IMG/VR virus record: IMGVR_UViG_3300049483_000227
Coordinates: 1 to 21,063 of that record
DNA: 21,063 nt
Strand: one strand, 5' to 3'
Source: a virus
Below the pieces are notes generated by a model, which worked only from the letters and a program-made list of their open reading frames with translations, was not told where the DNA came from and searched no databases. A program made the position numbers and the translations under genes. Of this stretch, positions 14,965 to 21,063 are shown one piece after another. How positions within the stretch are numbered: position 1 is the first letter of the stretch; each line of letters starts with the position of its first letter.

Positions 14965-16540
14965 TCAAACCTCCGCAAATGGCTGCTGTCATCTCGGCTG
15001 GTGTCTGTCTCAGCCAGGTTTCGATATCGGCTTCAAGCTCGGCCAGGTTGCCGCGCTGTTGCAACTCAACCTCACGCTGGCTCAGATAAACATCGATGTA
15101 ATCTTGAAAAGCATCCGTCATGTCCAAACCGAACAGGCGCTTTTGGGCATCCAGCAGCGGCTGCATCTGGCGCTGCGCAAATTCCGCGTGCTCCGTCCCG
15201 TAAAACTCATTTACCCAGGTATGAAACTCAGCATATTCATGCTTTGCCAGGTAGCGTTTCGCGGCGCCGCGCAGGTCATTCATTTCCCGGCGCACGATGC
15301 GCTGGCAGGTATCCAGGAACAATGGCTGCAGGGCATCGGCCTTGCCAGGTTTGACATCCTTGCTGTTGCCCATGTTCAGTGGGTGGTAGAACTCATCGCC
15401 GCCTTCATACGGGTTCATATTCTCACGGCTGCGCGCTTCGTTGGGACTCATAAAGCCGTTATTGATCGCTTTTACATAGGCCTCATAGCGGGTGGCCAGA
15501 TCGCCACGAACCAGGCCATCTGCCAGGTGCTCAAAATACAAGTTGTTGCGGTCCTTGGCCAGCAGGAGCTGTTGCGATAGACTCTGCTCAATGCGCACCA
15601 TCCACGGTCGCAGTGTATGCGACACATAACCCTGTTCCTGGCTGTCAATCCCGCTGCCCCAGCTGGTGGTGTTGGTAACATCACCAATCATGTGCGGAGG
15701 CACCCGGAAGATACGCGCGATTTCACTGACCTGGAACTGCCTGGTCTGCAGGAACTGGGCATCCTGCATCGGCATGCCGATCGTGGCCAGATCCATGCCC
15801 TCTTCCAGGATGGCGGGCTTCCAGGAATTGTCCGCGCCCTTGTGATCTTCGTTCCAGCTATCGCGCAAATGTTCATACGCCTTATCGCCGATTTTTTGCG
15901 GGTGCTTCAGGACAATACCCGGGCGGGCATCGTTGGCAAAGAACTTGCTGCCGAATTTCTCCGCGCTGATCGCCAGGCCAATCGCGTTCCTGGCCAGCGC
16001 GATCCGACTGTAACCGATCAGGCCATCAAAACCAAAGGCCGGGATATGCAGGATATCGTCACTGTTGAACTTGCGCGGTTTGCCCTCATTGGTCATGTAG
16101 GTGAAAACCCGCTGGCCTTTGACTCTCTCAACCGTCATCCGGTCCGGACGCAGCGGCCAGATCTCCGTCACGACTCCGGCATCATCCCAGATCATTTGCC
16201 CGTAGAAATTACCCCAGGCCAGCAAGTGCGAAACCATCAGCTCACGGAAAACCATGCTGGTATGTTCCGGGTTCGGCCGGTCGTGCATCAGCACATAATA
16301 AGGATCTCCGTAAGCACGTTCTTTCCCGCGCGTCTTGCGCCGGTACTCGATCAACGGAAGACTGCTGATATCCTCGGCAATGATCGTGAAGGCGGCCAGC
16401 ACCGCGCTGACGGACAGAGCGCCTTCTGGCGTGATGATCTCGCCCGTCTGGGACCGCTCACGTGAACCGCCACTGCGCCGCGCGTAGGTATTGGTTTCCA
16501 CAGGCGCCGTGCTGGGGCCTGTTCTCGGCTCAAATAACAT
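14957..16540 (-). CDS. Portal protein, HK97 family
   Basis: 527 residues from MLFEPRTG, chosen because GGAGG lies upstream; the in-frame ATG 33 nt earlier lies deeper in the preceding gene. It forms the dodecameric ring at the unique head vertex through which DNA is packaged. Family landmarks in order: VSAVLAAFTIIAEDISSLPL (~45-64), RPNPEHTSMVFRELMVSHLL (~88-107), WPLRPDRMTV, DDILHIPAFGFDGLIGYSRI (~161-180), IARIFRVPPHMIGD (274-287), SWGSGIDSQ and TLRPWMVRIEQSL (~309-321). The C-terminus is Glu/Arg-rich and helical. Upstream overlap 11 nt, downstream overlap with protease 8 nt. Confidence 0.94.
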   Translation of the reverse strand: MLFEPRTGPSTAPVETNTYARRSGGSRERSQTGEIITPEGALSVSAVLAAFTIIAEDISSLPLIEYRRKTRGKERAYGDPYYVLMHDRPNPEHTSMVFRELMVSHLLAWGNFYGQMIWDDAGVVTEIWPLRPDRMTVERVKGQRVFTYMTNEGKPRKFNSDDILHIPAFGFDGLIGYSRIALARNAIGLAISAEKFGSKFFANDARPGIVLKHPQKIGDKAYEHLRDSWNEDHKGADNSWKPAILEEGMDLATIGMPMQDAQFLQTRQFQVSEIARIFRVPPHMIGDVTNTTSWGSGIDSQEQGYVSHTLRPWMVRIEQSLSQQLLLAKDRNNLYFEHLADGLVRGDLATRYEAYVKAINNGFMSPNEARSRENMNPYEGGDEFYHPLNMGNSKDVKPGKADALQPLFLDTCQRIVRREMNDLRGAAKRYLAKHEYAEFHTWVNEFYGTEHAEFAQRQMQPLLDAQKRLFGLDMTDAFQDYIDVYLSQREVELQQRGNLAELEADIETWLRQTPAEMTAAICGGLNG

Positions 16541-16742
16541 TACGCGCCTCCGCCTTTGACATAAGCCAGCCATTCAGCATGCCGGTGCAAACCAGGATGC
16601 CACCATCTGCCACCAGCGCAGGCCCCAGGCCGAACCAAAGCCACAAACCCGTGAATACAGCGAACAACCCGATGAGATACATGATCTCGCTGGGGCCCAT
16701 CCGCAATCCTTTTTTCACGGTCTGCTTTTCCGGTTCTGCCAT
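16530..16742 (-). CDS. Small two-helix membrane protein, holin-like candidate
   Basis: 70 residues from MAEPEKQTVKKG. An in-frame ATG 33 nt upstream lies inside the terminator hairpin of the cassette, so the later start is preferred, although its ribosome site is weak (AGGGTG). A charged N-terminus is followed by two hydrophobic spans (IMYLIGLFAVFTGLWLWFGL and ALVADGGILVCTGML) and a short charged tail (SKAEARNVI). Size and topology fit a small holin, and a muramidase is encoded nearby in the same operon, but position next to the portal gene is not typical and sequence gives no family match. Confidence 0.72.
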   Translation of the reverse strand: MAEPEKQTVKKGLRMGPSEIMYLIGLFAVFTGLWLWFGLGPALVADGGILVCTGMLNGWLMSKAEARNVI

Positions 16743-16754
16743 GTGCACCCTAAA

Positions 16755-16839
16755 CAAAATCGCCCGGCAAACCATATTGAATGGTTTGCCGGGCGCTCAT
16801 CTCCGACGGTGACCGCACAAGAGCGGTCTGCTCAACTTC
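16755..16839 (-). ncRNA. Putative small RNA, cassette copy 1
   Basis: Predicted transcript of about 85 nt from the promoter at 16846-16874 to the terminator at 16761-16795. It holds a 6-bp hairpin (GACCGC/GCGGTC, loop TCTTGT, 16811-16828), then the block CGTCGGAGATGAGCGCC (16792-16808) that runs into the terminator stem. A near-copy lies on the other side of the 112-residue gene. I do not recognise the RNA. It may be a free regulatory RNA or an attenuator for the membrane-protein/portal block. Confidence 0.6.
16761..16795 (-). terminator. Intrinsic terminator, cassette copy 1
   Basis: A perfect 15-bp stem (CGCCCGGCAAACCAT) with a 5-nt loop, followed on the minus strand by ATTTTGTTTA. It stands between the 112-residue gene and the portal block, so late transcription must pass it, possibly by antitermination. 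Confidence 0.85.
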
Positions 16840-16845
16840 AAATTG

Positions 16846-16874
16846 AGTATACAACCGATTGCTACTTTTTACAA
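16846..16874 (-). promoter_or_regulatory. Sigma-70-like promoter, cassette copy 1
   Basis: Minus strand TTGTAA, 17-bp spacer, TATACT. The -35 box begins two bases after the stop codon of the 112-residue gene. The hexamers and spacing match those of copy 2 although the spacer sequence mostly differs. Confidence 0.7.
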
Positions 16875-16876
16875 CT

Positions 16877-17215
16877 TTATTGTGAGACCAAATACAGCAG
16901 ATCATCGCCCGCGTTCGTGCAGATGATCCAGACTTTATTCAGGTTGGGGATCGGCAGCGGAGGCGACCACTCACCGGCCACCAGCTGCACACCGCTCGTC
17001 ACATCCGTGGTACCTTCCGGCATCGTGGCGCCGCTCGATGTGCACAACGTCACAAGCCCGGCATTGCTGGGCGCCGCCTGCAGCCAGAACAGCTTGCCTT
17101 CTACATCCGGCAACTGCTTGGCTGTCACCGACCCGCTGACTTCGCCGCTCACCAGGGTATTCGCCACCTGGTTGATATTCTTGATCGCGTAATTCGATCC
17201 ACCATCACCTGGCAT
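16877..17215 (-). CDS. Small beta-rich protein flanked by the twin RNA cassettes, possible virion decoration
   Basis: 112 residues, start preceded by AAAGGAG at a good spacing. The sequence is beta-rich without charge clusters or membrane spans. The phrases VEGKLFWLQAAPSNAGLVTL, VQLVAGEW and PNLNKVWIICTNAGDDLLYL resemble small phage proteins with an N-A-G, then L-x-x-G-E, then L-N-K-V-W pattern that are thought to be virion decoration or adaptor parts; this is from memory and uncertain. It is the only gene of the operon with its own promoter-terminator unit on each side, so it may be expressed separately or be a later insertion. Confidence 0.72.
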   Translation of the reverse strand: MPGDGGSNYAIKNINQVANTLVSGEVSGSVTAKQLPDVEGKLFWLQAAPSNAGLVTLCTSSGATMPEGTTDVTSGVQLVAGEWSPPLPIPNLNKVWIICTNAGDDLLYLVSQ

Positions 17216-17232
17216 AATAACGCTCCTTTGAC

Positions 17233-17248
17233 CGTTTCTACGGAAACG
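17233..17248. repeat. Palindrome CGTTTC-N4-GAAACG (one of three)
   Basis: A 6-4-6 inverted repeat between the copy 2 terminator and the ribosome site of the 112-residue gene. The same arms recur at 11248-11263 and 10641-10656, both inside genes where they encode R-F-x-G-N. The noncoding copy could be an operator or just a small mRNA hairpin. Confidence 0.4.
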
Positions 17249-17330
17249 AAAACGCCCGACAGACTCCCAAAGGAATCTGCCAGGCGCTCATCTCTGACGA
17301 TGCCCGCACAAGAGCGAGCTGCTTGATTTC
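17247..17330 (-). ncRNA. Putative small RNA, cassette copy 2
   Basis: Predicted transcript of about 84 nt from the promoter at 17337-17365 to the terminator at 17253-17286. The hairpin at 17302-17319 keeps the loop TCTTGT while its stem is GCTCGC/GCGGGC, so paired positions changed together relative to copy 1. The block CGTCAGAGATGAGCGCC (17283-17299) differs from copy 1 at one base of 17. It starts right after terL and precedes the 112-residue gene. Confidence 0.6.
17253..17286 (-). terminator. Intrinsic terminator, cassette copy 2
   Basis: A 15-bp stem including three G-U pairs (CGCCTGGCAGATTCC with GGAGTCTGTCGGGCG), 4-nt loop, followed on the minus strand by TTTTCGTTT. The stem bases differ from copy 1 in the upper half while pairing is kept, so structure rather than sequence is conserved. 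Confidence 0.82.
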
Positions 17331-17336
17331 AATCTC

Positions 17337-17365
17337 AGTATACAACCGCTTTTCGTTTTCCACAA
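17337..17365 (-). promoter_or_regulatory. Sigma-70-like promoter, cassette copy 2
   Basis: Minus strand TTGTGG, 17-bp spacer, TATACT. The -35 box begins two bases after the terL stop, the same offset from a stop codon as in copy 1. Confidence 0.68.
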
Positions 17366-17367
17366 TA

Positions 17368-19077
17368 CTACAATCTGCGGATCCCGCGCTCATCATACAC
17401 ACTCGTGCCCGATTCGCGCAGGCTCTGGACCCTGACCACGGCATCCAGCACCGCGGCCAGCAGGTCCACGCGCCTGGAATCGTTGATCTGCTTTTTGCTG
17501 ATGCGAATATTTTCGTTGTTGTCCTGCATGGTGACCGCGTTACCGATGCACCAGCGCAGCAGCGGGCTGCCATCGTGGACCAGCTTGCCCGTGGCCACCA
17601 GATCGCGAAATAGTTTGGTCGGCTCGCTCAAAGTTTGCACACCTTGGCGGATTTCGACCGTGGTGTAGCCCTGATCAGCCATCTCGTTGGCAAAATGGGT
17701 CGCATTGTAGGGATCAAAGCACAGCTCATGCACGCGCCAGCCGTTCTGCAGCTCCATATCCTGGATGTGACTCTGGATAAATGCGTAATCCGTGACGCTC
17801 CCAGGCGTCAAGGTCAGCCATCCGGCCGCGGCCCACTCGGGATAAGTGGCGGTTTTGTCGCTTTTTTCATGGCTGGCCAGCCCTGCCTGGGGCATAAATC
17901 CATGCGCAGTGACCGCGATCCTGCCATCCGGCAGCGCAAAAACAAAGCCATCCGCGGTAAGATCGATCTTCTTGGACAGATCGATGCCCACATTGCAGGC
18001 CAGATCCTTGGTCAGTACCAGGAATTCCTCGCGGCTGATCGCCAGTTTGTCCCAATCTTCCAGGTAAGCGCCCATATAGCTGTCTTCAGCCCCATGCACC
18101 CAGCGGTTGAGGTTCTTAACCCGAAATGTGCGGATCTTCGCAGGGTTCCGGCTGCCGAAGGCCTCGTCATGCTGCTCCTGTAGTTTTTCCAGCCCTGCAG
18201 GAGTGGCTGCCCGCAGTGGGTTGGCCTTGATCCAATTGGCCGGGTCGTGCTCATCGTCATCCGCATCCAATTCGCGGATCATCACGAAGTAGCGCTCGTT
18301 CTCGACGACTCCGGTCAGGATCTCTTTGCAGTAGTCATATTCCTTGTGGCACGGGCTTTCAACATCCATGCCCGCGGTGGTAATGATCGTCATCAAGGCC
18401 TGCGCGCGCTGGCCCCAGGCGGACCAGAGCAGATCATAGATTTCCGATGTCGGATGTGCGTGGTATTCATCGATGATCGCCCCGGATGGATTGAGACCGT
18501 CCTTGTTTTTGGTGTCCTTCGAGAGCGCCACCATCTGTCCGCCGCGGGTGATGTGCGCAATCTCGTAGTCGCGGATCTTCAAGCGTTTGCGAATGTCCAG
18601 CGACTTGCGCGCCATCGCCATTGCGGACCGGTACAGGATGCGCGCCTGCTGCCGGTCAACCGCGGCGCAGTAGACAGACGGACTCTCTTCCAGATCTCCC
18701 ACCATCAGGTATAAGGCCACCCCTGAAAGGATGGTGGTCTTGGCATTCTTGCGCGCTTCCTGGATGTATGCTTTCTGGTAGCGCCGGTAACCGCTCTCCG
18801 GATCAACCCACCCGAACAGGTTACCCAGGTCAAACTGCTGGAATGGCAGCAGCTCTATCGTGGTGCCTGCCAGCGGGCCTTCCACGTGACGGCAGTGTTC
18901 GAACCAGCGCACGATCCGATCAGCCCGGGCCTCGTCGAAGACATACGGGAAGTCATCCGAGCCCACCCGCTGCAGGTCATCCAGGTGCCGCTGGCATGCG
19001 CGCAGCTCAGACTCTCCCACGACTCGCAGTCCATTGACCACATCCAGCGCGTACTGGGTTACCGGGTGCACAGCCAT
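17368..19077 (-). CDS. terL: Terminase large subunit, HK97-like
   Basis: 569 residues. ATPase motor and nuclease that cuts concatemers and pumps DNA through the portal. ATPase part: Walker A-like ARKNAKTT (108-115; Ala replaces the more usual Gly before Lys), Walker B GAIIDEYH (199-206, catalytic Glu204), coupling motif TTAG (233-236). Nuclease part of RNase H fold: Asp365 (NVGIDLS), Asp455 (LCFDPYN) and Asp538 (RRVDLLAA). Length and order are full for the family. The start ATG is 4 nt downstream of the lysozyme stop; the nearby AGCAGG is a weak, close ribosome site, so coupling is likely. Confidence 0.95.
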   Translation of the reverse strand: MAVHPVTQYALDVVNGLRVVGESELRACQRHLDDLQRVGSDDFPYVFDEARADRIVRWFEHCRHVEGPLAGTTIELLPFQQFDLGNLFGWVDPESGYRRYQKAYIQEARKNAKTTILSGVALYLMVGDLEESPSVYCAAVDRQQARILYRSAMAMARKSLDIRKRLKIRDYEIAHITRGGQMVALSKDTKNKDGLNPSGAIIDEYHAHPTSEIYDLLWSAWGQRAQALMTIITTAGMDVESPCHKEYDYCKEILTGVVENERYFVMIRELDADDDEHDPANWIKANPLRAATPAGLEKLQEQHDEAFGSRNPAKIRTFRVKNLNRWVHGAEDSYMGAYLEDWDKLAISREEFLVLTKDLACNVGIDLSKKIDLTADGFVFALPDGRIAVTAHGFMPQAGLASHEKSDKTATYPEWAAAGWLTLTPGSVTDYAFIQSHIQDMELQNGWRVHELCFDPYNATHFANEMADQGYTTVEIRQGVQTLSEPTKLFRDLVATGKLVHDGSPLLRWCIGNAVTMQDNNENIRISKKQINDSRRVDLLAAVLDAVVRVQSLRESGTSVYDERGIRRL

Positions 19078-19081
19078 CCTG

Positions 19082-20521
19082 CTAGATTTTCCAATCCGTC
19101 ATATTTGCATCGTTATATCTGAGCGCGATCCAGCCGCTGTCGATCTTGCCCCAGATCCCGCCTTTGGCAATGCGCACTTCATAAATCGTCACGTTGGCGC
19201 CCCACAGTTTGGACCCCACCTTGACCGATGACACATCCGGCAGCTCACGCACATTGATCCAGGGGAAAGCCGTGACTCTCACGGCTTTTGGCAGCATCGC
19301 ATCCACAGGCTCAAGCCATTCCATACGCACGTAGCGCGGACCATCGCCCATGATCGGCACACGCGCCGCGAATGCCAGGTCGAACCATGTCCATTTTGTG
19401 TTTGATCCGTAGACCGTGTGCACCAGGTGCGGAGTGTCCTTGTAGTTGATCTCTGGACCTGGCACAGCCACAGGTAATGACTCAAGCTGGCCCCATTTTT
19501 CACCGTCAATGCCAGTCATGGTTTTTAGGATCCAGACGAGGTTGCGCCCTGGGTAGATCAGGTTATTAATGATCAGTCCGTTTTTGTTGAAACCTTTGGA
19601 CGGTCCCCAGTCCGGAGCAACTATCTTCTCGTATGCCTTCGCGGAGTTGGTGAGTTTCAGATAGTCGATCAGGTCTTGCCGGATGACAACGTCTTTGTCT
19701 CCGCTTGTCTTGGTAACGTTATAGTTTGGGGTGACAAGCGGCCCGCCATTCGGGCGCGCCCAGTAAGCGGCCCGCGCAAACACATACAACCCGGATCCAG
19801 TCACAGGCTCACCCGTGACCGGTGGCTCCCCAACAACCACGGGTGATTCCTGCCCAAAGTAAGCAGCCAGATCATCCGTATTCCCGTAAAACAGGTTTAC
19901 ATCCATCTTGCGTGTGCTGCCTGGCAGGGTCAGGAAGTCGCCGCCGAACTGCCACATCTTCACATTGCCAGGACAACTTTCAATATTGAATGGACGCAAA
20001 AGAACCGGATGATCCAGGCGTAATTTGAGATCATCCCAGGTTGAGATACCACTGAAATATTTCACAGGATCTGGGTATTGCGCCCACCAGTAATCCACGC
20101 GCGGCCAGGACTTCAGGTTAGCCAGGAACCATTGCGCGGTATAGATGATCGTCTTCCAGCCCTTCATGTCGCACAGGTCAAGAAACTTGACTACCTCCCC
20201 GGCGTAGGTCGCGGGAGAGTAGCCAGACATGCGTACCTCGATGTCGATGGCCACGGCCATGCAGCCCGCTGGCATGTGAGCATTCAGCCAGTCATAGTTC
20301 GCACGGCCATCCACCCAGGGGTTGTAGACAAAATAGGGGAAGCGCACAAAGTTGGCAGCCTCCGCCCACTGTTTGGCGAAACCGGCATCCTCGTGGTGGC
20401 CGCCGTTCATGTCATTAATCCGGATGCCCATCCCCGCGACTCCGTTGGCTTTCAACACAGCCTCGTCAATCTCCAGCTGCCCTTCCCACGTATCGATCAC
20501 CAAACAAGTATTAGGTTTCAC
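19082..20521 (-). CDS. GH25 lysozyme (endolysin) with C-terminal SH3b domain
   Basis: 479 residues from a GTG start that has GAGGAG six nt upstream, 10 nt after the terS stop; an ATG 48 nt earlier would lie inside terS. GH25 muramidases cut the MurNAc-GlcNAc bond of peptidoglycan. Catalytic pattern is complete: Asp10 (LVIDTW), Asp93 and Glu95 (AIDIEV), and Asp207 (KMDVN) after MWQFGGD; spacing closely matches pneumococcal phage Cpl-1. A Pro/Val/Gly-rich linker (~226-243) leads to a region of unknown fold and then a bacterial SH3-type domain at ~414-470 (INVRELPDV, WGKIDSGWIALRY), probably wall-binding. No signal peptide is seen, so a holin would be needed. Its place between terS and terL is unusual. 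Confidence 0.88.
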   Translation of the reverse strand: MKPNTCLVIDTWEGQLEIDEAVLKANGVAGMGIRINDMNGGHHEDAGFAKQWAEAANFVRFPYFVYNPWVDGRANYDWLNAHMPAGCMAVAIDIEVRMSGYSPATYAGEVVKFLDLCDMKGWKTIIYTAQWFLANLKSWPRVDYWWAQYPDPVKYFSGISTWDDLKLRLDHPVLLRPFNIESCPGNVKMWQFGGDFLTLPGSTRKMDVNLFYGNTDDLAAYFGQESPVVVGEPPVTGEPVTGSGLYVFARAAYWARPNGGPLVTPNYNVTKTSGDKDVVIRQDLIDYLKLTNSAKAYEKIVAPDWGPSKGFNKNGLIINNLIYPGRNLVWILKTMTGIDGEKWGQLESLPVAVPGPEINYKDTPHLVHTVYGSNTKWTWFDLAFAARVPIMGDGPRYVRMEWLEPVDAMLPKAVRVTAFPWINVRELPDVSSVKVGSKLWGANVTIYEVRIAKGGIWGKIDSGWIALRYNDANMTDWKI

Positions 20522-20531
20522 TGCTGACTCC

Positions 20532-21002
20532 TCAATCGAACTCTTCACCAAAGCCGTCCAGCTTCTCATCGGCTTCCTTCTTGGCCAGCCTGGCGCGCCC
20601 GCTGGGTGTCAGACCCAACTTATCAGCGTACCCGGATAAGAGCCTGGCATAAGCCTGTAGACTCTTGATGCCTTCGCTGGTCAGCATCTCCGGTTTGCCG
20701 GTCTCGTCGATCTTCGGTATGCTGAGCTGCTTGTACTTGATCACCGTGTCGCAGTAGATGGCCAGCATGTTCTCGTCCAGGTTGTCCAGGAGCTGCAGGC
20801 CTTTGGTCTGCCTCTGGATGCGCTTCCAGATCAGCAGCGCTTCAGGGGTCAGCCAATCCGGCGCCTTCATGCGCACCTTGGTCTTGCGCGTGATGCCTTC
20901 CTCGGCTTCCTGGCGTGCCTGGACCTGGGCCGCGGTCCAGTGTTTCCCGCTGCCCTTTTTTCCAATTTCCATGTTCTTGGCTGAAACGTGTCTTGCTGGC
21001 AT
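20532..21002 (-). CDS. terS: Terminase small subunit, P27 family
   Basis: 156 residues. DNA-recognition subunit that brings phage DNA to TerL. A basic N-terminus (KNMEIGKKGSGKHW) is followed by helices with LTPEALLIWKRIQRQTKGLQLLDNLDENMLAIYCDTVIKY and the signature C-terminal phrase KLGLTPSGRARLAKK. Length fits. GAGAG lies about 6 nt upstream of the ATG; Met11 is an alternative start without a better site. Confidence 0.88.
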   Translation of the reverse strand: MPARHVSAKNMEIGKKGSGKHWTAAQVQARQEAEEGITRKTKVRMKAPDWLTPEALLIWKRIQRQTKGLQLLDNLDENMLAIYCDTVIKYKQLSIPKIDETGKPEMLTSEGIKSLQAYARLLSGYADKLGLTPSGRARLAKKEADEKLDGFGEEFD

Positions 21003-21063
21003 AGACTCTCACTCAATTTCGCGGCCGGATCTCAACCGGCCTGACGGCCCACCTGATATCGAG
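21003..21063. other. Right-edge stretch upstream of terS
   Basis: Sixty-one bases. One minus frame is open to the edge and ends at a TGA 11 nt before the terS ATG, another ends slightly later, so the 3' end of an upstream gene may be here, but too little is visible to say. An imperfect GC hairpin (GGCCGG, CCGGCC at about 21023-21041) is present. No promoter is evident. Confidence 0.4.

Noticed and set aside
14314-15354. Plus-strand open frame of 346 codons
   Set aside because: Antisense to the protease and portal genes, no ribosome site, composition of a shadow frame.
15617-16465. Plus-strand open frame of 282 codons
   Set aside because: Antisense to the portal gene, whose family landmarks are clear.
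16755-17330. Cassettes as tRNA, CRISPR repeats or miniature transposons
   Set aside because: No cloverleaf, only two copies 490 nt apart, no terminal inverted repeats or target duplications. Promoter and terminator parts explain them better.
17238-17573. Minus-strand frame of 111 codons ending in the copy 2 short ORF
   Set aside because: Most of it is an alternative frame of terL; only the last 17 codons, in the RNA cassette, are worth noting and are treated as a separate observation.

Overview
The window is most of the late (structural) region of a temperate tailed phage, most likely an integrated siphovirus prophage. It also holds the 3' part of the phage's serine integrase gene. DNA is GC-rich over the head and packaging genes and visibly more AT-rich over the fibre genes at the left end. 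The host cannot be named from sequence. A GH25 muramidase implies a peptidoglycan-bearing bacterium, and the overall look reminds me of Chloroflexota/Anaerolineae prophages, but that is a low-confidence guess. No host gene, tRNA, CRISPR array or insertion sequence is visible.

Layout: the integrase (1-1383, +, 5' end outside the window) converges on a long leftward operon and is separated from it by a perfect palindromic terminator (1441-1466). All other genes are on the minus strand and read from the right edge to the left: terminase small subunit (P27 type), GH25 lysozyme, terminase large subunit, a small beta-rich protein, a small two-helix membrane protein, HK97-type portal, prohead protease with an in-frame nested scaffold gene, P22-type coat protein, head-tail connector, HK97 gp10-like neck protein, a tail-completion candidate, a 69-residue protein, tail tube, tail assembly chaperones G/GT with an A9 slippery site, tape measure, a tail-tip/hub protein, a zinc-ribbon protein, then three fibre or tip proteins, a 28-residue membrane peptide, and a terminal fibre carrying a C-terminal SGNH esterase domain. 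Genes are packed with 4-43 nt overlaps or very short gaps, and most have a clear Shine-Dalgarno. Early genes (repressor, replication) are not in the window.

How it works together: TerS/TerL package DNA through the portal. Protease and scaffold build and mature a procapsid made of the P22-type coat. The connector and neck proteins join head to tail. The frameshifted chaperones and tape measure set the length of the tube. The hub and fibres recognise the host surface, and the SGNH domain probably de-acylates a surface glycan. Lysis functions are not in one cassette: the muramidase lies between terS and terL, and candidate membrane proteins lie next to the portal gene and among the fibre genes.

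The most unusual structure is a pair of homologous noncoding cassettes flanking the 112-residue gene between terL and the portal block. Each starts two bases after a stop codon. Each has a consensus-like promoter (TTGTRR, 17-bp spacer, TATACT), a hairpin with invariant loop TCTTGT on a covarying stem, a 17-nt block with one mismatch, and a strong intrinsic terminator. They look like two copies of an undescribed small RNA of about 85 nt, or a paired attenuator. A second possible RNA switch lies just upstream of the nested scaffold start.
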